12,539 nt of DNA from an uncultured Clostridia bacterium. GTDB taxonomy: Bacteria; Bacillota; Clostridia; Christensenellales; CAG-917. How positions within the stretch are numbered: position 1 is the stretch's first letter; each line of letters starts with the position of its first letter. The notes beneath the pieces are model-generated. The model saw only the letters and a list, made by a program, of their open reading frames with translations, was not told where the DNA came from and ran no database searches. Shown piece after piece: positions 6,749-12,539 of the stretch. The stretch covers positions 1-12,539 of the forward strand of contig CANQCC010000037.1 in NCBI GenBank assembly GCA_947589635.1, written 5' to 3'. Both the position numbers and the translations under genes were made by a program.

Positions 6749-6787
6749 TATACAGTACTGAACTCTTTTATACAGTACTGAACTCTT
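6749..6787. repeat. Exact 19 bp tandem repeat at the lipoprotein transcription start
   Basis: TATACAGTACTGAACTCTT occurs at 6749-6767 and identically at 6769-6787, a period of 20 bp. Each copy holds the palindrome CAGTACTG. The pair begins just after the -10 region and covers about +1 to +35. Exact identity and two-helical-turn spacing suit a double operator for a dimeric repressor; alternatively it is a recent slippage duplication. Confidence 0.85.
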
Positions 6788-6846
6788 CGCGCGCCCGCAA
6801 AAAAAACAATAAATACGCTTTTGGGGCGAGGCGAAACGGAGGTAAA

Positions 6847-8961
6847 ATGAAAAAGGCATACGTTTTTTTGTTGACTTTGCTGCTTGTCCTGACGGCGACG
6901 TTTACGCTGGCGGCTTGCAATAAGGAAGTCACGCTTGGGATGGAACTGTCCATCTCCGATAATATCGTCACATCCGTCGAGCGCGTGCATTTCGGCGCCA
7001 CGGACGCATACAGGAAGCAGGGCGACGACTCCGTGTACTGCGTCGACGACTTCGGTTACAAGGGCAAGACCGTGGACGTGGAGATACGGTTTATCGACGG
7101 CGTGGAGCCCATCGAGCCGAAACTTACTGTGGACGGGACGGAGTTTACGGATTTTTCCGTCAATATGGATCCCAATAACGAATTTTCCATGTATATTTTC
7201 TTCAGGCTTCCTTGCAGCAGCGGCAAGCGGTTTGACATTTCGCTTGAAGCCGAGGGTGTGAAAAAGTTGGATAAGGACCTCGCCATAGACCTTAAGCTGC
7301 CCAGATCTTCGGACAGCGGAGACGTCATCGTCGAGGACTTTGCTGGCACGCGCTATCTGGACGTCATCTCCATCCTCGCCCACAAGAACGGCGAGAGCGA
7401 ATCTAAGTATTATACGCTTGCGGAGATCGCGCAGCTTGGGACTTCCGCGCCTAAGGCGACCTTCAGCGCGCATGTGGAGATCGCGCGTCCCGTCAACACC
7501 TGGATACCAATAATCCACGTCAAGGCCGCGTCTCAATACGTCAACGAGTACTCCCGCAGCATGCAGACCGACGATAAGGAAAGCGTCATCACAAAGATGT
7601 TCAGCATCGCAGGAAATCAGCTGTTCATCACCCGCAACGCCTACGAGACCTGGGGAAACGAAACGGACGACAAGATCCTCACGGGAAATCTCTACCTGTC
7701 TCTCGAAGAGGACAAACTCATCTCCGGCGCGGATAAAATCACCATCGACGCAAGCGTCATGACGGCGGATAGCATCGACAAATCCTACAGATTGAGCGAG
7801 GACGGCTCCGTGGCGCGCGAGTTTAACGACGTATCTTGGCAGCCCTCCGAGCAAACGCACAACTACGGGCAGGAGCAGACGATCGTCCTGACCCCTCACG
7901 TCATAGGGACAACGCTGGACGAGGTTAACATCGACGTGTCCGAGGCTCAGGTGTTCGTCAGCGGCGTCGAGGTCGAGACTGAAAAAATCACGAACGCAGA
8001 GGTGCACTCCATCAAGTTCACGCTCGGGGCGGCGGATTCTTCAAGCAGAATAGCAGGAATGGCGACTGACGACGTCGACGGCGACCTCCACTTCGTCGTG
8101 GTGAACGTCAAACTTCGCGGCTTCGATGGAAGAGTACTGGTCTGGGACGTGCCGTCTGTTTCCGGCAACATCGGACCCGGAGAACTGCTGCCAAGCGATC
8201 GCCTCGTGGAAGGGATCGTAGGAAGCAGGATACTTGACAATTCCATCCGCTATACGTTTGTCATGCCGGACGCGAATGTGCAAGGCGACGACAACATGTT
8301 CAGATTCAGATATCAGGAGTTCGGCTTCAAGACCTTCAAATTGCAGCTGACCGCACCGAGTGGGCAGAAGTATAAGACGGACACGATCGACGCGCTTCAA
8401 CAGCCTGCCGGAAATTCGATAGCGTTTGGTGAAAACGATTTTGTGACCGCGCAAGTCAATGCGACCGGAGGCTACATTTATATCAGATTCGGGGACTCCG
8501 AACACACCGAGTCTCTCACCTGGGAGCGGATGAGCGGCTATAAGGTGGAATTTGTCGAGACGACGGAGTTTGAAGGAATTATCCAACTTGAATGCGACTT
8601 TGCATGCGAGATCTCTGTCTTCACGGTGGACGGCGTGGACGTGACCTTCGCCAATCCTATCGCGCTTAAGGGCTCCGCAAGCTATCGCATCGACGGCGTC
8701 GCGACCGATCAGATGTTCGAAGTCGGACAGCAATATTCGCTTGTCTATCGTTGCTATGACGCTGATGGCAACCTTTTGGACGAGATGTACGGCGGATTTA
8801 TCGGCATGGGAGGATACTGGGTCCCGGTGGTCGAAACCGCGGGAGAGGCGTCCTTCACGCAGGACTTCTTTGTCCGCTCGCTCTGTCGCGTCGGGACAAA
8901 GGACAACCAGGTCGTCACAATCGCCAAAGTCGTCCTCTCTTTCGTACCCTCGATCTATTGA
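6847..8961 (+). CDS. Lipoprotein of unknown function (704 residues)
   Basis: The frame is open upstream to 6673, but the start at 6847 is chosen: GGAGG (6838-6842) precedes it by 4 bases and it begins with a clear lipoprotein signal (MKKAYVFLL..., lipobox LAAC, Cys24). The mature chain of about 681 residues should be tethered outside the cytoplasmic membrane. No family is recognised and no catalytic motif or transmembrane segment is seen after the signal. The sequence is rich in Asp, Val, Thr and Phe with short alternating patterns, suggesting several beta-sandwich-like modules. Examples are VDVEIRFIDGVEPIEPKLTV early on, and VFTVDGVDVTFANPIALKG and YSLVYRCYDADGNLL near the end. Two halves of similar character are possible but no repeat could be aligned by eye. 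It is monocistronic, with its own promoter, a tandem repeat at the start site and a terminator shared in sequence with the other lipoprotein gene, which encodes an unrelated protein. A surface binding role is a guess. Confidence 0.85.
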   Translation: MKKAYVFLLTLLLVLTATFTLAACNKEVTLGMELSISDNIVTSVERVHFGATDAYRKQGDDSVYCVDDFGYKGKTVDVEIRFIDGVEPIEPKLTVDGTEFTDFSVNMDPNNEFSMYIFFRLPCSSGKRFDISLEAEGVKKLDKDLAIDLKLPRSSDSGDVIVEDFAGTRYLDVISILAHKNGESESKYYTLAEIAQLGTSAPKATFSAHVEIARPVNTWIPIIHVKAASQYVNEYSRSMQTDDKESVITKMFSIAGNQLFITRNAYETWGNETDDKILTGNLYLSLEEDKLISGADKITIDASVMTADSIDKSYRLSEDGSVAREFNDVSWQPSEQTHNYGQEQTIVLTPHVIGTTLDEVNIDVSEAQVFVSGVEVETEKITNAEVHSIKFTLGAADSSSRIAGMATDDVDGDLHFVVVNVKLRGFDGRVLVWDVPSVSGNIGPGELLPSDRLVEGIVGSRILDNSIRYTFVMPDANVQGDDNMFRFRYQEFGFKTFKLQLTAPSGQKYKTDTIDALQQPAGNSIAFGENDFVTAQVNATGGYIYIRFGDSEHTESLTWERMSGYKVEFVETTEFEGIIQLECDFACEISVFTVDGVDVTFANPIALKGSASYRIDGVATDQMFEVGQQYSLVYRCYDADGNLLDEMYGGFIGMGGYWVPVVETAGEASFTQDFFVRSLCRVGTKDNQVVTIAKVVLSFVPSIY

Positions 8962-9029
8962 TAAGTTGCCAATAGAGCCCGACGGCGCGCAGGCGCCAAA
9001 TAAGAGGGCAAAACGACAATTGTAACTTG

Positions 9030-9065
9030 GTTGGACTTGCGACATTGATTCGCAGGTCCAACTTT
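9030..9065 (+). terminator. Terminator of the 704-residue lipoprotein gene
   Basis: GTTGGACTTGCGA (9030-9042) pairs with TCGCAGGTCCAAC (9050-9062) around a 7-base loop, 13 bp with one U-G wobble, followed by TTTCATATT. It lies 68 bases after the stop. The T tract is short, so it may be inefficient. Its left arm is identical over 14 bases to that of the terminator at 815-851. Confidence 0.8.
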
Positions 9066-9072
9066 CATATTA

Positions 9073-9145
9073 TCCGGCCGATAAGTCAATAAATAGCGAT
9101 GCCCGGACGACATGTCAAATAAATAGCGATTGCCCGTCGGCAAGG
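9073..9145. repeat. Short tandem repeats of about 30 bp
   Basis: The core GTCAA(A)TAAATAGCGAT is present at 9085-9100 and 9114-9130, each followed by GCCCG or TGCCCG. Units of about 28 and 30 bp can be laid out at 9073-9100 and 9101-9130, with a third left half (GCCCGTCGGCAAGGTA) at 9132-9147. There is no unique spacer between the copies, so this is not a CRISPR array. Function unknown. Confidence 0.7.
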
Positions 9146-9146
9146 T

Positions 9147-9162
9147 ATATAACGCGTTATAT
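9147..9162. repeat. Perfect 16 bp palindrome
   Basis: ATATAACGCGTTATAT reads the same on both strands. It directly follows the 30 bp repeats, about 190 bp upstream of the flavoprotein start and beyond its promoter. It could be a protein binding site; no promoter elements were recognised next to it. Confidence 0.55.
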
Positions 9163-9200
9163 TTGTCTTTTGACGAGGGCAGGGCATATAAAAATAACTT

Positions 9201-9265
9201 TCCGCATGCAGCAAGCACGCATATGTATATAATTATCCGCAAGCCGCGAATTTGCATGCGGATAA
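9201..9265. repeat. Competing inverted repeats
   Basis: The arm around 9253-9265 (TGCATGCGGATAA) can pair in two ways: its first ten bases with TCCGCATGCA at 9201-9210, or its last nine with TTATCCGCA at 9233-9241. Both pairings are perfect but mutually exclusive. The segment lies upstream of the flavoprotein promoter, so it would not be in that message; a longer transcript or DNA-level role would be needed. Confidence 0.5.
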
Positions 9266-9293
9266 AAACTTTTTGCAAGCGCGAAATTTTTGT

Positions 9294-9322
9294 TTGACCG
9301 CGGGGCATATATGCCTCATAAT
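9294..9322 (+). promoter_or_regulatory. Flavoprotein promoter with a palindrome in its spacer
   Basis: TTGACC (9294-9299), a 17 base spacer and CATAAT (9317-9322) give a good promoter. The spacer contains the perfect 12 bp palindrome GGCATATATGCC (9304-9315). A dimeric regulator bound there would sit between the -35 and -10 boxes. The predicted start near 9329 leaves a leader of about 23 bases with GGAGG at 9340-9344. Confidence 0.7.
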
Positions 9323-9351
9323 TAAAATATCCTTGATTTGGAGGCGTTTTT

Positions 9352-9975
9352 ATGAAAGTTATTCTCTTGAACGGAAGTCCAAGGGCAAAGGGTTGCACAT
9401 TTACCGCGTTAAGCGAGGTCGCGCGCGTGCTTGAAGAGTGCGGCGTGCAGACGGAAATTTTGCAAATAGGAACAGCTCCCATCCGCGACTGCGTGGCGTG
9501 CGGAGGCTGCGCGGGCAAGGGGCGCTGCGTCTTCGACGACGACGGCGCAAACATACTCATACAAAAAATGCGGGAAGCGGACGGATTTATATTTGGCTCT
9601 CCAGTGTACTTCGCGCATCCGGACGGGCGCATACAGTGCCTGCTTGACAGGGCGTTCTACGCAGGCGCCGACGCCTTTAAGCATAAGCCCGCCGCCGTCG
9701 TGGTCAGCGCAAGAAGAGCGGGGACTACCGCGTCCCTCGACGCGCTCAACAAATATCCGCTCATCGCCGAGATGCCTCTTGTCGCCTCTTCCTATTGGAC
9801 GATGGTGCACGGAAGCTCCCCGAAGCAGGTCCTCGAGGACAAGGAAGGCATGCAGACTATGCGCAACCTCGCGCGCAACATGGCGTGGGTGCTGAAGTGC
9901 ATAGCCGCAGGCAAAAGCGCCGGCGTTCTTCCTCCGACCTCCGAAAGCGGCGCCCGCACCAATTTTATCAGATGA
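9352..9975 (+). CDS. Flavodoxin-fold NAD(P)H-dependent oxidoreductase, iron-sulfur flavoprotein (Isf) type
   Basis: This soluble protein of 207 residues has the flavodoxin-like fold of NADPH-dependent FMN reductases. The start has GGAGG (9340-9344) 7 bases upstream and the fold begins at once with strand KVILLNGSP; Asn7-Gly-Ser-Pro10 and the following residues bind the FMN phosphate. Cys47, Cys50, Cys53 and Cys59 form a compact C-x2-C-x2-C-x5-C motif (DCVACGGCAGKGRC), as in archaeal and clostridial iron-sulfur flavoproteins, where such cysteines hold a [4Fe-4S] cluster. The second flavin loop is GSPVYF (82-87). The C-terminus ends in RTNFIR, common in this family. It likely passes electrons between ferredoxin-type donors and an unknown acceptor, or reduces oxygen or quinones; substrate cannot be told. 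It stands alone between its own promoter and a terminator, so its neighbours give no further hint. The palindrome in its promoter suggests regulated, perhaps redox-responsive, expression (inference). Confidence 0.9.
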   Translation: MKVILLNGSPRAKGCTFTALSEVARVLEECGVQTEILQIGTAPIRDCVACGGCAGKGRCVFDDDGANILIQKMREADGFIFGSPVYFAHPDGRIQCLLDRAFYAGADAFKHKPAAVVVSARRAGTTASLDALNKYPLIAEMPLVASSYWTMVHGSSPKQVLEDKEGMQTMRNLARNMAWVLKCIAAGKSAGVLPPTSESGARTNFIR

Positions 9976-9995
9976 CCTGCGGGCAGGACTGCGGC

Positions 9996-10021
9996 AAAAG
10001 GCGAAAAGGACGTCGCTTTTT
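9996..10021 (+). terminator. Probable terminator of the flavoprotein gene
   Basis: AAAAGGCGA (9996-10004) pairs with TCGCTTTTT (10013-10021), 9 bp with one G-U wobble and an 8-base loop; the T5 tract forms the end of the stem. A small CCTG/CAGG stem (9976-9987) comes directly after the stop codon. Only moderately strong. Confidence 0.55.
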
Positions 10022-10049
10022 GAAAATCTTCAATAATCGATAAAAATAA

Positions 10050-10095
10050 AAGCACTCCCAAAGCAGGGAGTGCTTATTACGCTCCAAAAGGAGCG
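10050..10095 (-). terminator. Terminator of the HU gene, tandem hairpins
   Basis: On the minus strand a small stem (CGCTCC/GGAGCG, 10080-10095, TTTT loop) is followed by a perfect 10 bp stem (AAGCACTCCC/GGGAGTGCTT, 10050-10075) and the tail TTTTATTTTTATC. It begins 20 bases after the HU stop codon. On the plus strand the same stem could help stop transcripts from the flavoprotein gene, but it lacks a T tract there. Confidence 0.88.
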
Positions 10096-10114
10096 CTTAA
10101 TCAAGCAGGGTAAA

Positions 10115-10387
10115 TCAGTTGAACATGTCCTTGAAGGATTTGCCGAACTTGAGGACGGGAGCCTTGGAAGCCGCGATCGTGATGTGCTGCTTCGTGATGG
10201 GGTTGAAACCGTCTCTTGCGGGTTTGTCCTTGATCTCATAGGAACCGAAGTTTGAGATTGCGACTTTATCGCCTGCTTTAAGCGCCTCGGCAACGACCTC
10301 AACGTAAGCTTCTACAGCTGCAGTTGCGTCTTTGAGGGAGATGTCTGCCTTTTTTGCGACCGCTTTGATGAATTCTGTTTTGTTCAT
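10115..10387 (-). CDS. hup: HU-family histone-like DNA-binding protein
   Basis: This is a 90-residue HU protein, the usual family length. It acts as a dimer that bends and compacts DNA in the nucleoid and assists replication, repair and recombination. The open frame extends 138 bases further upstream, but the true start is 10387: GGAGGT (10392-10397) lies 4 bases before it and MNKTEFIKAVA is the standard HU N-terminus. Residues 1-45 form the helical dimerisation part (DISLKDATAAVEAYVEV). NFGSYEIKDKPARDGFNPIT (46-65) leads into the DNA-binding arm with the intercalating Pro63, and KAPVLKFGKSFKDMFN closes the chain. The arm has Phe61 where many HU proteins have Arg (GRNP). It is transcribed away from the aminotransferase gene and converges with the flavoprotein gene, with its own promoter and strong terminator. 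The gene symbol is the generic one for the family. Confidence 0.96.
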   Translation of the reverse strand: MNKTEFIKAVAKKADISLKDATAAVEAYVEVVAEALKAGDKVAISNFGSYEIKDKPARDGFNPITKQHITIAASKAPVLKFGKSFKDMFN

Positions 10388-10460
10388 ATATACCTCCAAT
10401 TTTGCGCATAACTTAAATCTTTTGTCAAAATGTTTTAAGATTATGTCGCTATCTGTCATA

Positions 10461-10489
10461 ATTTTAGCACTGAATATTAGATTTGTCCA
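10461..10489 (-). promoter_or_regulatory. HU gene promoter
   Basis: On the minus strand TGGACA (10484-10489), a 17 base spacer and TAAAAT (10461-10466), each 5 of 6 to consensus. The A/T-rich stretch just upstream of the -35 box resembles an UP element, as expected for a highly expressed gene. The predicted leader is about 67 bases. A perfect TTGACA closer to the gene (10419-10424) has no good -10 partner. Confidence 0.65.
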
Positions 10490-10523
10490 TACTTTTTTAT
10501 ATATTATCGCATATTGTTTTGCC

Positions 10524-10554
10524 AAACCGTCAGATTTTGATATCTGTATGGTTT
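10524..10554. repeat. Imperfect inverted repeat between divergent HU and aminotransferase promoters
   Basis: CAGAT (10531-10535) pairs with ATCTG (10542-10546), and outside it AAACC (10524-10528) with GGTTT (10550-10554), separated by a small internal mismatch. It lies between the two -35 boxes. It may be a shared regulator site; the evidence is only its symmetry and position. Confidence 0.35.
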
Positions 10555-10572
10555 AGAGGCGGGATATTTATA

Positions 10573-10601
10573 TTTACAATTCTTTCCTTGTTTGGTATAA
10601 T
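10573..10601 (+). promoter_or_regulatory. Strong promoter of the aminotransferase gene
   Basis: TTTACA (10573-10578), a 17 base spacer and a perfect TATAAT (10596-10601) with the extended -10 TG motif (TGGTATAAT). The predicted start near 10608 gives a short leader of about 29 bases that contains the GGAGG at 10624-10628. Confidence 0.85.
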
Positions 10602-10636
10602 AAATACAATAATAATCATTTGCGGAGGAAAATTAT

Positions 10637-12310
10637 ATGGCAGATGAAAATGTTTCCGTCAGCGCGGGCAAGGGCTTGCAACTTGACGGCTATGGCATTT
10701 CGGAGTGGCAGGACGCAAGCGAGATATATAAACAGCTTGCCGAACTCACCTCAAAACCCATCTATTGCGTGTCGGACGACGCGCTGAAGGGCATACTCGA
10801 GCATTTCGACACGAAGTGCGCAGGCTCCAAGGAGATCACCTCCGAGGCCAAAAAGTATATCCCGGGCGGCGTTCAGCACAACCTCGCCTTCAACTATCCT
10901 TTCCCGATGTGCATGGATAAGGCGGAGGGCGCGTACCTTTACGATCGCGACGGCAACAAGTACATAGACTTTTTGCAGGCGGGCGGTCCCACCATCCTTG
11001 GCAGCAACTTCCCCGCGGTCAGGGAAAAGGTCTTTGAGCTTCTCAATCACTGCGGCCCCGTAACAGGCCTCTTCCATGAGGGAGAACTTCTCCTCGCTAA
11101 AAAGATAAACGAGCTTATGCCCGCGTGCGAGATGTTCCGTATGCTTGGCAGCGGTACGGAATCTGTCATGGCAGCTATCCGCGTCGCGCGCTGCGCCACA
11201 AAGAAAAAGCGCGTTATCAAAGTCGGCGGCGCATATCACGGCTGGTCGGATCAGATGGTCTACGGCCTCAAGATCCCCGGCAGCCGTCAATTCCTTGAAT
11301 CGCACGGCATCCCGGGAAGCTACGGCAAGACGGACGAGGTAAGACCAAACGACCTCAAAATGCTTGAGCAAATGCTTCGCCGTAACAGCCGCCGCGGAGG
11401 CACCGCAGCCGTTATTGTGGAGCCTGTCGGTCCCGAATCGGGCACTCGTCCCGTCGACTTCGACTACAACGAAAAGGCGCGCATACTCGCAAGAAAATAC
11501 GGCGCGCTGTTCATCTTTGACGAGGTCGTCACAGGTTTCCGCGTAGGCATTCACGGCGCCGCGGGCTACTTCTTCGGGCAGAAATACGCCTATGACGATA
11601 CGCCCGTCACGCTTGCAAACGGCAAACCCTGGATGATCAAGGACAAGAAAGTCGTCGACGGCAAAGTCGTCAAGTTTACAAGACAGGGCACCAACAGAGA
11701 TATGTATCCCGACCTCACCGTGTTCGGCAAGATCGTCGCGGGCGGCTATCCCGCTGCGGGCGGCGTAGGCGGCAAGAAAGAATACGTCAGCCTTATGGCG
11801 GCGGGCGTCGCGGGCATGGGAAAGAAGGCCTACGTCGGCGGCACGCTTGCGGCAAATCCGCTCAGCTCCTATGCGGGATACCTCGCCATCTGCGAGATAG
11901 AGAAAAACAACGCTTGCGAAAAGGCAGGCCTCGCGGGAGACAGACTCGCCGCAGGACTTAAGGAACTCGTCAAAAAGTACGATCTGCCTTTTGTCGTCTA
12001 CAATCAAGGCTCCATCGTCCACCTCGAGTGCACCGGCGCCATGAGTTATGACTTCTCAAATATGCACCTGCTCGGCTCCGTCATTCCGCTCCTCAAAAAG
12101 AAGCCGGAAATGCTCCGCCGCAAGGTCGCTATGGAGCAGATGGGCGCCGCCTATATGGCAAACGGCATCGTGACCCTCGCCGGCTCCCGCCTTTACACCT
12201 CCATGGCCGATTACGAGAACAACTTCGCCGTCATCGACGAGGCTCTCGAGCGCTTTGAAAATGTATTTAAGGTAGTAGTGGAGTGCCCTGATTCCCGCTT
12301 CCCAATCTAA
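10637..12310 (+). CDS. Class III PLP-dependent aminotransferase, enlarged relative of glutamate-1-semialdehyde aminomutase
   Basis: This is a cytoplasmic PLP enzyme of 557 residues; GGAGG (10624-10628) lies 8 bases before the ATG. Family landmarks are the N-terminal KKYIPGGVQHNLAF (72-85), the cofactor phosphate loop GSGTES (171-176) and AYHGW (199-203). EPVG (262-265), Asp295 in IFDEVVTGFR and the Schiff-base lysine Lys365 in TVFGKIVAGGYP follow. The order and spacing are closest to HemL, which converts glutamate-1-semialdehyde to 5-aminolevulinate. However, the chain is about 130 residues longer than usual HemL. About 70 residues precede the fold, and about 40 residues (316-357, with NGKPWMIKDKKVVDGKVVKF) are inserted between GYFFG and the lysine segment. 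No tetrapyrrole gene is nearby. I therefore call it a class III aminotransferase or mutase of unknown substrate, not HemL. It has a strong promoter, short leader and a large terminal hairpin that begins at its stop codon, so high expression is likely. Confidence 0.9.
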   Translation: MADENVSVSAGKGLQLDGYGISEWQDASEIYKQLAELTSKPIYCVSDDALKGILEHFDTKCAGSKEITSEAKKYIPGGVQHNLAFNYPFPMCMDKAEGAYLYDRDGNKYIDFLQAGGPTILGSNFPAVREKVFELLNHCGPVTGLFHEGELLLAKKINELMPACEMFRMLGSGTESVMAAIRVARCATKKKRVIKVGGAYHGWSDQMVYGLKIPGSRQFLESHGIPGSYGKTDEVRPNDLKMLEQMLRRNSRRGGTAAVIVEPVGPESGTRPVDFDYNEKARILARKYGALFIFDEVVTGFRVGIHGAAGYFFGQKYAYDDTPVTLANGKPWMIKDKKVVDGKVVKFTRQGTNRDMYPDLTVFGKIVAGGYPAAGGVGGKKEYVSLMAAGVAGMGKKAYVGGTLAANPLSSYAGYLAICEIEKNNACEKAGLAGDRLAAGLKELVKKYDLPFVVYNQGSIVHLECTGAMSYDFSNMHLLGSVIPLLKKKPEMLRRKVAMEQMGAAYMANGIVTLAGSRLYTSMADYENNFAVIDEALERFENVFKVVVECPDSRFPI

Positions 12311-12437
12311 AAAACCGCGTGTAAGCGCCAATTACTTCGCGAAAAACCCGCAAGGCTGCAAGTCACGTACGCAAAAGTACGCTCCTCTTGCCTTTGCGGG
12401 TTTGTTCGTTTGTCCTTGACGCTTACACGCGGTTTTT
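12310..12437. terminator. 128 nt nested stem-loop after the aminotransferase, probable two-way terminator
   Basis: AAAAACCGCGTGTAAGCG (12310-12327) pairs perfectly over 18 bp with its complement at 12420-12437, ending in T5. The 92-base interior holds further stems in register: AAACCCGCAAGG (12344-12355) with CCTTTGCGGGTTT (12391-12403, one bulge), GCAAG/CTTGC (12358-12362 with 12387-12391), and CGTAC/GTACG (12366-12381) around GCAAAA. The left arm starts on the last base of the stop codon. Each strand ends in a T run. Far longer than an ordinary terminator; it could also be a small mobile repeat or a structured RNA. Confidence 0.75.
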
Positions 12438-12539
12438 ATGTTATCAATGGGCGATATACTGCGTCAAAACCCTCTCAACGAGCGTGAGCGTACTAATGCG
12501 TGCGTGGTGTGAAAGAAAATATAAATCAAACTTAGATAA
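12438..12539. other. Window end, no feature recognised
   Basis: About 100 bases follow the hairpin. I see no open frame with a ribosome binding site, no tRNA-like fold and no clear promoter before the window ends. Confidence 0.5.

Noticed and set aside
6697..9045. Minus-strand open frames of 436 and 334 residues opposite the second lipoprotein
   Set aside because: Shadow frames from codon bias: no ribosome binding site, no domain, and the plus-strand frame has promoter, signal peptide and terminator.
9073..9145. CRISPR-like array
   Set aside because: Repeats are directly adjacent or separated by repeat-derived sequence, only two good copies, no spacers and no cas genes.
10388..10525. Longer HU start at 10525
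   Set aside because: The extra 46 residues match no HU protein, would contain the promoter, and bypass the GGAGGT placed before the standard N-terminus.
10751..12022. Minus-strand open frame of 423 residues opposite the aminotransferase
   Set aside because: It is antisense to a gene with all PLP enzyme motifs, and it has no start signal or motif of its own.
10637..12310. Direct assignment as hemL
   Set aside because: Length, N-terminal extension and insertion differ from standard HemL, and there is no tetrapyrrole gene context.
12310..12437. Miniature transposable element
   Set aside because: Perfect terminal inverted repeats invite this, but no target duplication is visible at the edges; kept as terminator, with the element idea left open in the findings.

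Overview
The window looks like chromosomal DNA from a low-to-medium GC Gram-positive anaerobe, most likely a gut-type member of the Clostridia. This rests on strong GGAGG ribosome binding sites, sigma-A style promoters with 17 bp spacers, two lipoproteins with short signal peptides and LxAC lipoboxes, an InlB-type repeat, and a ferredoxin-like iron-sulfur flavoprotein. A more exact placement (for example Christensenellales-like) is a guess. Nothing in the window marks a prophage, plasmid, IS element or CRISPR array. No tRNA or rRNA was seen.

Layout. (1) 1-510: the 3' end of uvrA (+), closed by a two-way terminator hairpin, then a degenerate 45 bp duplication. (2) 888-3569 (-): an 893-residue lipoprotein with an InlB-like repeat and a Big_2-like domain. 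It has its own terminator and a good promoter with repeated ATTTTATGCA boxes upstream. (3) 3570-4130: a noncoding gap. (4) 4131-6576 (-): a zinc-type efflux module, made of an SmtB/CzrA-type ArsR repressor followed by a P1B-type ATPase. A TGAA-N6-TTCA operator sits at the repressor promoter, and a second one overlaps a probable internal promoter just before the ATPase. The ATPase leader carries two 23 bp hairpin repeats and has no visible Shine-Dalgarno. (5) 6847-8961 (+): a 704-residue lipoprotein of unknown function. Its promoter is followed by an exact 19 bp repeat with 20 bp spacing. Its terminator stem is almost identical to that of the other lipoprotein. (6) 8962-9351: an intergenic region rich in repeats and palindromes. 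(7) 9352-9975 (+): an Isf-like NAD(P)H-dependent flavoprotein with a palindrome inside its promoter spacer. (8) 10115-10387 (-): an HU-family DNA-binding protein. (9) 10637-12310 (+): an enlarged class III aminotransferase related to glutamate-1-semialdehyde aminomutase, ending in a 128 nt nested stem-loop. (10) 12438-12539: no feature recognised.

The only clear functional unit is the repressor-ATPase pair: metal binding by the repressor should release both promoters and raise export. The other genes are single transcription units. The two lipoproteins are probably displayed on the outer face of the membrane and share only their terminator sequence. The most unusual content is regulatory or structural rather than coding: the double operator, the paired leader hairpins, the 20 bp tandem repeat at a start site, the shared lipoprotein terminator and the long nested hairpin after the aminotransferase. 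None of these amounts to a proven new system.
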